64,000 nt of DNA from Silene conica (taxonomy: Eukaryota; Streptophyta; Magnoliopsida; Caryophyllales; Caryophyllaceae), in assembly GCA_029255685.2 (NCBI GenBank), contig CM055313.2:72270641-72334640 (forward strand). Direction: 5' to 3'. Both the position numbers and the translations under genes were made by a program. Shown here piece after piece: positions 11,713 to 22,711 of the stretch. The first letter of the stretch is position 1; each line of letters opens with the position of its first letter. Below the pieces are notes generated by a model. That model was not told where the DNA came from. It was given only the letters and a program-made list of their open reading frames with translations, and did no database searches.

Positions 11713-12659
11713 TGTAACAGCACGCTTTTTCGTAATTTATATTTTTGAAGGTTTTAATTATTTTGCGGGATAAAATAATATTTTAATAATTTATCGAAGA
11801 GTATTTTAAATAAATAATAAGATCCGTCTTAAGAACCTTAAGTCCTTAAAACGAATACAAACTTGGTAAGGTTAAGTTCCCAACTTAAATATCCGTTTAA
11901 ATATCCTAACCCGTTTCTCTTAATACGGAAAGGACGACCTACTTGTACCCTCCTTAAACCTTATGTCGACATTTCTTTTTGCTCAAGAACTCTTTTCACA
12001 GTAAACCAAACTCTCCCAAACCTCCATCTTTATTCTTCTTCTTTGGATCTTTTCTTCATCATCCGTTCTCCGATTGAAGGTAAAAATATCATTTTCGGAA
12101 TCCTCATTTAATTTCCAAGCCATCCATCACTTTCTTTTTGTGTTTCGTCGATTTCGAAAATGGGGCTGTTTTGCATAAACTCCGTTTTTCAGTCCTTAAA
12201 CCCGTTTTCTTTGTCGTAGGAGAAGACTTAGACGATCCTAAGGAAGCTAGTGGCAAGATTGAAGAAGGGATTGGAGCTTAAACGCTAAAAGGTGACGATA
12301 ATGAGATAACTCGGCCTTTATGTGTATATTAGCACTCTTGTTGTGATTCTTGTGTTAGCTTCTGATTTTATTGATGCTCATCGTTCAAAGGACATAGTAA
12401 CATGTTTAGGATGTTTAATAGGTGAAGAATTCATGTTCTAAGATGTTGTTATGTGTTCTTAAGTTCATTTTCAGTTTTTCATAAATTGCGACGGATACTT
12501 GTTAAATTCGTTTGAGGATTGTTATGGGACTTGTTTGCTGCTAGATAAGATGTAATTGATGATTAGTAATGTTGGGTAAATATCATGTGTAGCAATTTTG
12601 AAGTTTGTAGGTCGATTTATGAAGTTTTCAAACATATGCGATTTGCGAAATTCCGTTAC

Positions 12660-13075
12660 AGGCTCTCTGAGCCGGTCGACCGACCGGTCGCCGGTCGACC
12701 GGCTGGGAGAGCATTTGTGTGTTTTCCAAAATTTTGAGAATGTTGGCCTTGAACTGCGAGCCGGCCGACCGGCTGCCTGCCGACCGGCTGGTAGTCATTT
12801 GTATGGTGTTAGTTTTGCGAGAACTTAGGAAGAAAGGGAGCCCAGCCGGCAGACCGGCCGCCTGCCAGCCGGCAGACCGGCCGCCTGCCAGCCGGCTGGG
12901 AGTGCATATGGGGTGGTTTGCGAAATAGAGAAGGCTAGGGAGTAGAGCCCCAGCCGGCCGACCGGCTGCCTGCCGACCGGCTGGGAGTCCCTTGTGATGT
13001 TTTCATTGTTTTGAAAAGAGCATAGGCTTAGGGGATTGCCAGCCGGCCGACCGGCTGCCTGCCGACCGGCTGGGA
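12660..13075. repeat. CCGGTCGGCCGG palindrome cluster
   Basis: GC-rich blocks made of GCCGGCCGACCGGC and GCCTGCCGACCGGCTGG modules recur at about 12669, 12760, 12840, 12950 and 13040. Several are direct duplications of AGCCGGCAGACCGGCCGCCTGCC (12843-12890). The blocks can fold on themselves. Their order mirrors 9185-9545. Confidence 0.8.
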
Positions 13076-13368
13076 GTCCCTGAAGGCTGTTTTGTGTTGT
13101 TTTCGCGTGTAACTTTCAAACGGTTAATCAGCTTTAATTGAAACTCGTTTTGTATACCCGTGATATATATTTGAGGTCCCCGGAGGATGGGCAACACTAT
13201 ATTGGGTTCGGGAATGGAGTAAGGATAGAGACCCCCCGGTCGGGTAACCGAAAGGGAAACCGGCTCTCCCTCGTCTTAGTTCCCGGGATCAATTAAGTGT
13301 TGAATAGAGGTTTAAGAAGTTAGAACTATAGGTTAGTTTCTACCTTTGGATGTTAGTGGTTACATTGG

Positions 13369-13875
13369 TTGTCGCGTGGTGGGATATGTGTTAAGCTCAC
13401 CTCTGGACCCACTACGTGTTTTATATGTCGCGTGACGGGATATGTGTTAAGCTCACCTCTGGACCCGTTACGTGTTTTGCTTGGGCGTGTCAGGATATGT
13501 GTTAAGCTCACCTCTGGACCTGACACGTGATCGGTTGTCGTACACGGGATATGTGTTAAGCTCACCTCTGGACCCGTTGTGCGGTAGCTGTGTATTGGGA
13601 TATGTGTTAAGCTCACCTCTGGACCCAATACTTGTTTGTAGCATCGGGATATGTGTTAAGCTCACCTCTGGACCCGTTGCTTTTGGATGATTAGGGATAT
13701 GTGTTAAGCTCACCTCTGGACCCTTTTCATGTTGTGTGAGTTTAGGGATATGTGTTAAGCTCACCTCTGGACCCTTTACTTGAATTGTATGTTGGGATAT
13801 GTGTTAAGCTCACCTCTGGACCCGACATTGTGTAGTAATGGGATATGTGTTAAGCTCACCTCTGGACCCATTGCT
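13369..13875 (+). repeat. Ten-unit covarying hairpin array in LTR
   Basis: Ten copies of a near-constant core (GGGATATGTGTTAAGC plus TCACCTCTGGACCC) occur every 40-55 bp. In almost every unit the variable bases to the left are the reverse complement of those to the right. Unit 3 carries CGTGTCAGG with CCTGACACG, a compensated change of the core pair G:C to A:T. Unit 5 has GTATTGGG with CCCAATAC. Units 1, 2, 9 and 10 keep pairing through G.U wobbles, such as CGTGACGGG with CCCGTTACG. The loop is about 24 nt. It looks like a tandem stem-loop array and not a plain minisatellite. Open frames on both strands across it only translate the repeat. Confidence 0.88.
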
Positions 13876-14593
13876 AGTGATATGAATGTTTTATCTGCTT
13901 GCCTTGATGATGGTACAGTGTCAGATATGCATGATGAGTTAATGATGTTTATTTGAGTTATGGTTTAATCATCCAAGGCATTGGATGACTCTTAGTTCGG
14001 TTTCATAAATAGTTGGACTGAAAGACCCCCCGACTGGGCAACCAGTAGGGAAACCGGCTTTCCTTCCTAACAGTTTATGAAGTTGGTTGAGAGCCGTGCA
14101 TTAGTAATCGCATGATAGTATGATATCAGATGATGAGATGTTTATGCTTCACATGTTTATATATGTTGGAGCGTTTTGTATTGCTTTACTTGTTACGTGT
14201 TATCACAAAAGATGGCTAGGAGAACTCTAGTCACTCCCCACTTATTGTGGCGTACATGTTTTCATGTATGTAGGTACATGCTGGTTGGAGCAGGGGTTCA
14301 CGAGAGCTAGCGAGCGATGATCCTATCATCTTGACTCACCCTTATAACGTTTAACTGGACTCTTAGTTGTTACTTTGTTTTGGTGCCTGTCGGGATGTAC
14401 CATCCCAGGCTTTGTATTTACGTTTGGTTGATACTTAGAACTGCTACTCATCTAGTGTTGTTTATATCAGTTCTGTTTCCAGTTTCAGTTTAAAGCTTCT
14501 CGCATGTTGTTTAGTTTGCCAAAAAGTTTTAATTCCGCTGCATTTTTAGTACTTTTATGTGTTTATATTTCCGCTTTCGCGAGGGGTTTTACA

Positions 14594-15440
14594 CCTTTTA
14601 CCCCTAGCACTAGCACCAGCTCCAGCAGTGAACGACTCTGACTGAAGTTCCCCTTCTTGTGCCCATTTCCATCACTCTCACTCTCTGACTTCCTCTTCTC
14701 CCCACTCTTCTCCCGGGTGTCCCTGGCCAGATTGGTCAACCTCTCAGCGTGCTCAGCCCTCTCATAGACCTCTTTGAGGCCAGGCATTGTACTAGTAGGT
14801 AACCTCTCCATTATAGGGAGAGTCAACCCGTTCTCGAACCGAAGAGCCAACGCCTGAGGAGTTATACCCATATCCTCCACCTGTCGAGCCAAGTCGTTAA
14901 ACTTGATGTAGTACTCAGAAACAATCATCTCATCAATCATCCGGAAGCTATCGAAATCAGCCTCAACTAACTACGGACGTGCTCAGGAACAAACTCACGA
15001 CTCATCGTAGCCTTAGAGGCTTCCCACGGCACATACCCCTGCCCCATCTCAGCAAAATAGTCTCAAGCCCTCTCATTCTCACGCCCCCACCATCCCCCAG
15101 CTAAACTTCATAGGTAGAATGCAGCCCGGTACACTTTGACGTCGTCAGGACAATCGACCACCTTAAACACACTCTTCATCTCCATCAACCAATCCTCTAG
15201 AATTCACGATGTCCCCGCACCATCAAACATGGTAGGGCAATGACGAGCCATAGAGTTACTGATACCATGAGTACTCACTGGAGGTGCCAGAGCTCTCTCT
15301 GAATTCCTGATGGCGATATTCAGATTTTCGTTGGTTTCAATCAAGCGGGCAATCTCCTCGATTGACATGGATGTGGTCTAAATCATGGTCGGAGTTAGGT
15401 TTGGTGGAAGGTTCGGAGTGTTGGCTTTTCTAGGGGCCAT
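14594..15440 (-). pseudogene. Ty3/gypsy gag, 5' part
   Basis: The minus-strand frame opens with ATG at 15440 (M-A-P-R-K-A) and runs through a retrotransposon gag domain. Visible blocks include the E-D-W-L-M-E-M region and, at about 14900, I-V-S-E-Y-Y-I-K-F-N-D-L-A-R. The frame is broken by at least five stops. Several fit C-to-T changes (TGA where arginine CGA is expected, around 15216 and 15064), and a frameshift lies near 14960. The frame from 14940 to 14599 is clean. The solo LTR at 11713-14593 then interrupts it, and the zinc knuckle continues at 11707. Confidence 0.85.
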
Positions 15441-16120
15441 CACAACGATAAGAAGAAAAGGGGAAAAGTAAGCAAATAGCCTATGACTCAAAGAAAAGAA
15501 AAAAATAATCTGGTGTACCCAATTCGGTCGAGTAGCACTCACTCGGCCGAGTCACAACTACTCGGTCGAGTATCTCCCACTCGGCCGAGTGACCCCTACT
15601 CGGTTGAGCTACTCCTACTAGGCCGAATCACTCTAGCTTGGTCGATTAACATACACTCGGTCGAGTACTTCTTTCTCAGTCGAGTTACACCCATTCGGTC
15701 GAGTACACCCTACTCGGCTGAGTCATACATATTAGTCAGGCTTCGTGAAGGGGAATTCGTCGTTCACCTATCCTACGCATTATACAACCTATATGCTCAC
15801 TACAACATTTTAACTACCAGCACGTATAGGCCACAGACGCAATCATGTATATAATTATATAATCTATAGCACACCTTTCCATCTTCATATCTTATAACCT
15901 TTCAATAACACCACACATAATGCCACACACATATATACATCATAATCTACCCTTAGTGACCAAGTAAAAGATTGTAAGCAATTTCGCGGTTTCGGGACGT
16001 CTCCCAAACCTTTGCATTAGCCTTACAAACAAATACTTGGGGTTCATTTTACTTAAGACACATCCTATGTTCATTGGGTTCATTGGTTTTAGGTGCCAAG
16101 ATCGTCGCTCTGATACAATT
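15441..16120 (-). mobile_element. Ty3 element 5' leader with PBS
   Basis: Directly after the LTR end (16121), the minus strand reads AAT then TGTATCAGAGC (16117-16107). This is close to TGGTATCAGAGC, the primer site matching the 3' end of plant initiator tRNA-Met. From there to the gag ATG at 15440 lies about 670 bp of leader. It contains about ten ACTCGG(T/C)CGAGT-type palindromes at 15525-15725, spaced 15-20 bp apart. The open frame 15483-15854 on the plus strand is non-coding leader sequence. Confidence 0.75.
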
Positions 16121-16243
16121 TGTAACACCTCATAATCCAAGGGCCTTTAAGAAGGACCATCAACCTATGAAAGTGCTACCATCTCAGTTTTCTAAGGCAT
16201 AATATCAAGATGAACAGACTGAAAGCAACATTTATTAAAGTAA
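16121..16243 (-). mobile_element. Ty3 element 5' LTR, 3' piece
   Basis: This is the last 123 bp of the LTR whose main part is at 27307-28324. The minus strand ends AGGTGTTACA at 16121, next to the primer-binding site. The Helitron at 16244-27306 separates the pieces; rejoined they give an LTR of about 1141 bp. Confidence 0.75.
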
Positions 16244-19200
16244 CTAGATTTAATGCCCGTGCGATGCACGGGCCTTTTGGTAGTTAACTAAGCTTTTAGA
16301 GAATGACTTATTTATAATAATAAAAAATTTACTTGATGTCCATTCCAATGTAAGATTGGCCATATCGAGAACATTTGAAATAAATGCATTGCGATAAACA
16401 GGCTTAAAATACAAGATTCTAAGAGGACTATTTACACTTTTATTCATTTATGAGAAATAATATATTTATAAAAATGTAAAAAACATATTGAGATGGAGGC
16501 AGTAAATAAATCATTATTGAGTAGTATGTTATATGTACTTTCATAAGGCAAACAATCAGTGACATAATTAATGAAGAAAATTTACTATATATGTAACTTT
16601 ATTAAATTATATAATTATCCATATTCACCCATTTAGTTTACATGATTAATGTGCAATTTACTACTATCATATTGGAGAATTTTTAGGAGAATTACTATAT
16701 TATATAATTGTACAACCCAAATAACGTCAAATTTTTATTTTAATTTACTTAAACTGTACTTAATTATTTATTATTTATAAGTGTTATTATCATTGCTGAT
16801 TTCATTTTTTGCTGCATTGTATGACACTTGATCACTTGATGGATCTAAGACATACTCCAATAAAGACATGATTTTGATCAGTACTCTTGATTTTTTTATA
16901 GGTTTATTCTTCAACTTTCAAGAAGTATTTTGATAAGTTGATGAAAAAAAGATAAAAAAATTTTTTAGGATTTTATCACACTAACTATGATTTTTTTGTA
17001 AGACTTTTATTACATGGCCTGGGTCTCTTTGTAATTTATTTGAGTTTTCCGTTTTATGCAAGACAATATATACCTTGTATTTATCCCTTTTTGTGAAAAA
17101 TCAACAACGAATTTTTTTGCTTACCAAATAATATCTAAAATTTAGGAATTAATTTTTATTTACAAATGATATATTTTAAATAATGACCGTACAAAATTGA
17201 TAATTTTGATGAAAAATGGTTTAGTGGTAGTTTGAGACAAACCTACTTCAATTTTAGGCGACATTTAACTAAATAAAAATCTTTGTTTAATTGCGTAACG
17301 ATTGTTCTTTTGATATTGTTGGTACTTGGTAAGCTTCTTACCTAGGAGCTACAGTATTGTTTCAATGTTTCTAAGTTCTTTACCTTTTTTTTCCTTTCAT
17401 GGAGGAATAAATGAGAAATATTATTTTTGCAAAAATGTACGAAAAAAACTATTTGTTTTGTAGCTATCTTACCCCAAGTAAGATGTATAAGCTAATTAAA
17501 AATAACAAAATAATTCCCTATTTTATTATCGGTAAAAATATAATCCTCATTATTTGTCAAATAAATGAGATGGCTTGGCGTCTTTGCTTTATGTATATAA
17601 ATAAGTAGTGTCGTTCAATTGTTGGAGCCAGTGTCCTCCACAGTTAGTGTAATAACATGTATAAATCTATTTCAGGTTCACAGGGTATACTTTGTATTAT
17701 AATCAGTTGATTAACGTTTATCAATAACGGTTGACCTGCTAGTTATTGTCATGCAGATAGCGGTGATCAAATGGTCCCTAAGAGTCACACCTAAAGGATG
17801 TAGTCTGAGAGATATGATTAGATGAAAATGTGATCATATTGATGCCCCTAAAATGACTAAAGGATTAGTCGATGATTTAACTAAATGGTTAGTTAAATTT
17901 AATGACGATACGATTATTTAATAATGATTAAATAATATTAGCTGGGACGAACTAAAAGGTTAATTCGTAACTAAATATAAAATGTTATATTTAATTAATA
18001 TGGATAATGTTATTATTTAATGCGGATTAAATAAATTAAATATAAAAGGTTATATTTAATTAGTAAATTATAAATATACGATATTTATAATAAAGATAGA
18101 CATTATGCAATGAGATAGAAATTCAGAGAGAATAACAACCGATTCAGATAAGAATCACTCGGTCACACAATACCTTGAAAACTGTGACACTTCACACGGT
18201 GTTAGGGTAGTGATAAGATTAGGGTTTTGTGTTTACACGGTCCTACTCCTACTCTGATTCTTAGGTTGTTATGTTAATATAAGGAGATATAATACAGATT
18301 ATTCTCCTCACAGAAAACACATCTCTCACGCACGAAATTCAAAGCAATTCACACGGCTCTCTCTCACGTGATCATCATCATCAAAACACAAAATTTATTT
18401 TGTTCTCATTTTAGCACGACGTAGGCATTTCTTGGAGAATCTTAGGTGCAACGATTAGGAGGATATCTACTTTGATATATGTTCTTAGGTCATCTTGCTA
18501 GGACCAAAAGTTAATTCTTATCCTTTAAACCTTGAATCTTGTTCTTCATTTATGACATTAAATCGTATAAAATTGAATTTCATTATAATCGTGTAAGTTT
18601 AATCTGGGAACTATAAAGATATTTCCCACAAGTGGTATCAAAGATTTTTTTTATTTTGTCACGCTAACTGTGGAGGACACTGAATATGTTTTGTTTGATT
18701 AAAATTATGTGAGTAATTACGGGATTATCACATAATTTAAGTCATTGTTAAATAGTGGTATCAGAGCATAAGGCTATGAAATTTATTTTATATTTTTTTC
18801 ATAAGATGAAGAATTTGAAGAAAATCAAAAGGTCAAAAAAAAATTTAAAAAAAATTTCGGCCGTGGGTCTTGTTTTCCCGAAAATTGTTTTGTTTTAATA
18901 TGTTTTGTTTCCTTTTTGATTTATTAATATGGTTGTTTTAAAAGGTTAAGATAATAATAATATAAATTTGTATATGTTTTAATTTAATAAGGATTGAATT
19001 AAAACGTAAAAATGAAATTAATTTGAATGTTCTTGAACAAGTATGTTCTTCGCTAAAAAATATTCGACATAAATTATGACTAATTGAGTATACGGATAAT
19101 TGATTTAGATCATATTTTAGATATTCATCTTAAAAGGTTAATTTGAATCATCAAGTTAGAATCAATTCTTAATAATGATTAAAAATTGATTATTGTCGAT

Positions 19201-22158
19201 CTTGAGAATATTAGCAAACATCAAATTAAAAGGTTTAATTTTTATAATTTATAGTTTGTTTTATTTATTTTGACCAAGGCATATAAAATTAATAACAATA
19301 AAAAAAAACGGCCTGTTTTTTTTATTCGGCATGTTTTACGGTTTTTTTTGTTTTTCGTTTTCTTTTAATGGCGCAGGTCAATATTTTTAAGGGGGCTGTT
19401 TTATTTTCTTAAATTTTCCGGCCTTAATTTGTTAATATTATAAGGATAATATTAATTAAGTTGTGAGAAAGTTCAGAATTTTGGATACCTAATTTTTTTT
19501 AAAACGGTTTAAAATAATGTTGGATTATGATTGATTTAAATAAGTTGTGTTTAATTACGAAATTACCACATAATTTAAATCATAAGGTGGTTTGGATAAA
19601 TTACTCTACATAATTACAGAATTATGTCTTGAAAGTTGAATTTAATTAGTTGATACATCTTTTATATATTATTGTTGAAAACATTAGAGGTAAGAAAATA
19701 CACGATATAACAGAAGGTCAAGTAAGGTTTGTCAGGAAGGTATAACTCAACCGAATTAGCATGGAAGGAGAAAGAAAAAGAGAAGCGTTGAAGCAAGATT
19801 ATGATCTCAACTAACACAATTCTCAAGGCTCAGGATTTCCAAAATTTCATAACCTTGAGTCATACCTCAGGTTTACGTTAGACTTCAGCTATAACTTTAA
19901 CTTGCAATTCAAAGTTATCTTAACTTCAGCTATAACTTTAACTCGCAACTCAAAGTTATATTAACTTCAGCTATAACTTTGAGTCGTACTCAACGTTGTA
20001 CTAGTTTCAGCTATAACCTTGAATCATATTTTCAAGGTTACACATACTTCAACTATAACCTTGAGCAACGCTCTTGGCCGTTAGCCTTGTCGCCATCTAG
20101 GGTTTTCCTCGCGAACCCTAGTTGCGCACACGACACCCATAATGATTATTAACATAGTATAATCCACAATTACGATAACAAAACATACATAAATATATGA
20201 AACACAATTAATTCATGACAATAAATAATCAAACATGTACTAATCGTAAAAACAATCATTAAATCATATTAATCACATCAATTGGCATAAACACAATTAA
20301 AACATAAACACCTAGTTACCTTTTTGGCAATTAATGAAAACCTTCATAAAGAATACGACCAACAAAGCCTTGTCTCCAACACGTGTCAATAACCCCAAAA
20401 TCAACTTTAAAGAAAGTGTAAATCCAAATCCTTATGATTGAAATTGTACCAAGCAATCACTCTTTCGAAAACGCCAAAGGGGAAAAAGATCTCCTTCTTT
20501 ACTCACAAAACAAGAGACCCAAAACGTAGGTCTAAAGGTCCATACAAATAATTCCCAATAAAATATTTTGAATAGAATACACTACTACAAGAATAGGATA
20601 TTGAGGCGCTCATCTCCCGGCGCTTATTTAAAAACTGCTAAAATTTGTTTAATTAAGCTAAATTATGAAGCCCTATGGTAAATCGCCTCACAAATACTAC
20701 CCTAAACCCAAACGAAATAAAAAAACGCACTAAAAGGACGCGCCAAACTCTCCCTCTTTCGTAAAACTCTGAACTCCCTCATTAGGAAAACTCTGGAAAA
20801 ACAAAACCTACCCTCTACCCATTACTGCGTACACGAACACGAAGGGCATAAATTCATTAGAAATTGAAGACAATCAAAATGAACGATAAGAAGCTTCTTC
20901 AATCACATATTCAGGTATCAAAATTTGAAGATTCATCCTTCCAATTTTTGATTGTTTTCCTTTCTCACTGTTATTTATACTCCAATTTTTGCTTGTTGAT
21001 TATTGAGATCAAAGTGTGGTTGTGAGCAATTATCCGCTTTTTCTGCTCCGCTTTTGTATTGATTTATAGTTATTTATTTTCATATAAAAAAGCGTATAAT
21101 TGCAGATAATTATCCGACTTCATATACAATTATCCGATTCCATATGCAAAAAAGCGGATAATTATCCGAAATTATATACAATCGACAATAATCCAGATTT
21201 TAATAATTTTTTTACTGCAATTTGAACCAATTTTGAATGTATCATGGCATTCGCCTTTTTCTATATGTAGGGTCAAGTACTTGCTGTAAATTTCGAAGGC
21301 AACCTAGCCCTCTTTTCTTTTTTTCTCATTATTGACTTGGTTTTTACTTTCTTGTCTTATACTTATGCTAAATCAGAGTCTTATATTGGGACATAGGCTT
21401 CATTCTTGGCCAGTAGCTTTGTCAGATGTGTAGAATTTGTATCAATAAGGGTTGAGTTGAGAGAGCAAAATAAGGTGAAATGATGTTGAATTTGTTTTCT
21501 GTTTTGTTGAAATTCTGTCACTTCTGCATTGTGGTTTCTGTCATCTTTTGCTTTTCTCTCTCCTTTGTTGCCCTTAGAGTTATCTTGTTCTCATCACATC
21601 TGACCCCTCTTATCTGCCTTAAGGTGAGAGTCCTTGAGGTGTTTCGGTAACAAATCAAGCAGTGATCATTTGTCGGTAGAATCATAAATGTTGAATGTAT
21701 TATATCTTCAACATTGCTACATGGCTTCGTTATATAACCTTTTTGCCCCTACTGAGAATTTCAGAACTACTCTATTATCTGCAATGTTAAAATCAAGGAG
21801 TTCAAGCTCACAATTGTTGGCGGGTTTGCTTATTTGACAGTGTGCAATAGATGCTTACTATCATTATTAGAGGATGTCGAAATCTATAGCGTATGAGGTT
21901 GTCATGAAGAAATTATTAGATATGAGACTTCCTTTTTGTAGTAAGATAAAGGATATTCAACTTCTTAGTGATTGATTGCCAGACTAGCCACAAATGGTGG
22001 ACTGTTGAGGGTGAGTCACTCTCTAAGACTGGCGGAACATTTATCTGGTTGGTTAGTTGAATAGTTGTAACAAACTCTATATGCTTTATCGAGGTATCCT
22101 ACTCGTTCTATGGAACTATAAGCCTTCCTTAGCATTCTATATACGGTTATCAAAATGC

Positions 22159-22290
22159 TTATTGGATATAGCCAGATCAAGGAGTCTCTGCTTATTGGAT
22201 ATAGCCAGATCAAGGAGTCTCTTCCTTATTGGATATAGCCAGATCGTTGTTTTCATGAGTCATGAGATAGCCAGATCAAGGAGTCTCTGC
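22159..22290 (+). repeat. 34-bp tandem repeat in CACTA element
   Basis: Four partly degraded units of 'ggatatagccagatcaaggagtctct' follow one another inside the CACTA element, upstream of the transposase-like exons. The short open frames here translate the repeat. Confidence 0.7.
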
Positions 22291-22711
22291 CTTTGATATC
22301 TCACATACTCATGTTAGGAGGAGAAGCTCCATTATTGGTATGACAAGTAAGGGGCTTTAGCCGCTATCGGGTACGGTACAAAGTCTCTTAAAAAGGATTC
22401 TTGAGTCTCCACTCTCAATCATGCAGTATTGCAGTCACAGAATCCAGAGAATAATTGGTTTCAGCCCAATTTTTTCATGGCCGTCAAATGGAAGTAATTA
22501 TGTGGCTGGTACCTAAAAGTTCACAAAATAGTATATACCCGATCAATTTAGTATTTATTTATCTTATACAGATACATTATCGGATTTCCTTTATAAACCG
22601 AGTTAGGGTCTCACTCTGGAGATGTCCTAACCAGCCCAGAATTTACTACTGCAATCTGTATCACAGCAGGTCATTATTATTATTATTATTATTAATATAC
22701 ATTGTTCTTGT

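Larger units (their letters stand above)
11713..14593 (+). mobile_element. Solo LTR, long Ty3 type, TSD CCTTT
   Basis: The element starts TGTAACAGCACGC and ends CGCGAGGGGTTTTACA, with a perfect duplication CCTTT at 11708-11712 and 14594-14598. At 2881 bp with no internal domain it is a solo LTR. It splits a gag pseudogene whose two halves rejoin in order once it is removed. It contains, in order, a palindrome cluster (12660-13075), a conserved 'gaccccccggtcgggtaaccg' block (about 13230), a hairpin array (13369-13875) and a second such block (about 14025). It is the inverted relative of 7635-10583. Confidence 0.92.

Noticed and set aside
13353-13764. Open frames with repeated G-S-R-G-E-L-N-T-Y-P
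   Set aside because: They arise by translating the 30-bp core of the array in the antisense direction. Opposite-strand frames are also open there, and no start context or homologue is seen.
13369-13875. CRISPR-like array (30-bp repeats with short variable spacers)
   Set aside because: The genome is a plant, the spacers are only 10-25 bp, and neighbouring variable bases pair across each core. It is an LTR hairpin array with no cas genes.
22057-22296. Open frame with repeated I-A-R-S-R-S-L
   Set aside because: Translation of the 34-bp tandem repeat in the CACTA element.
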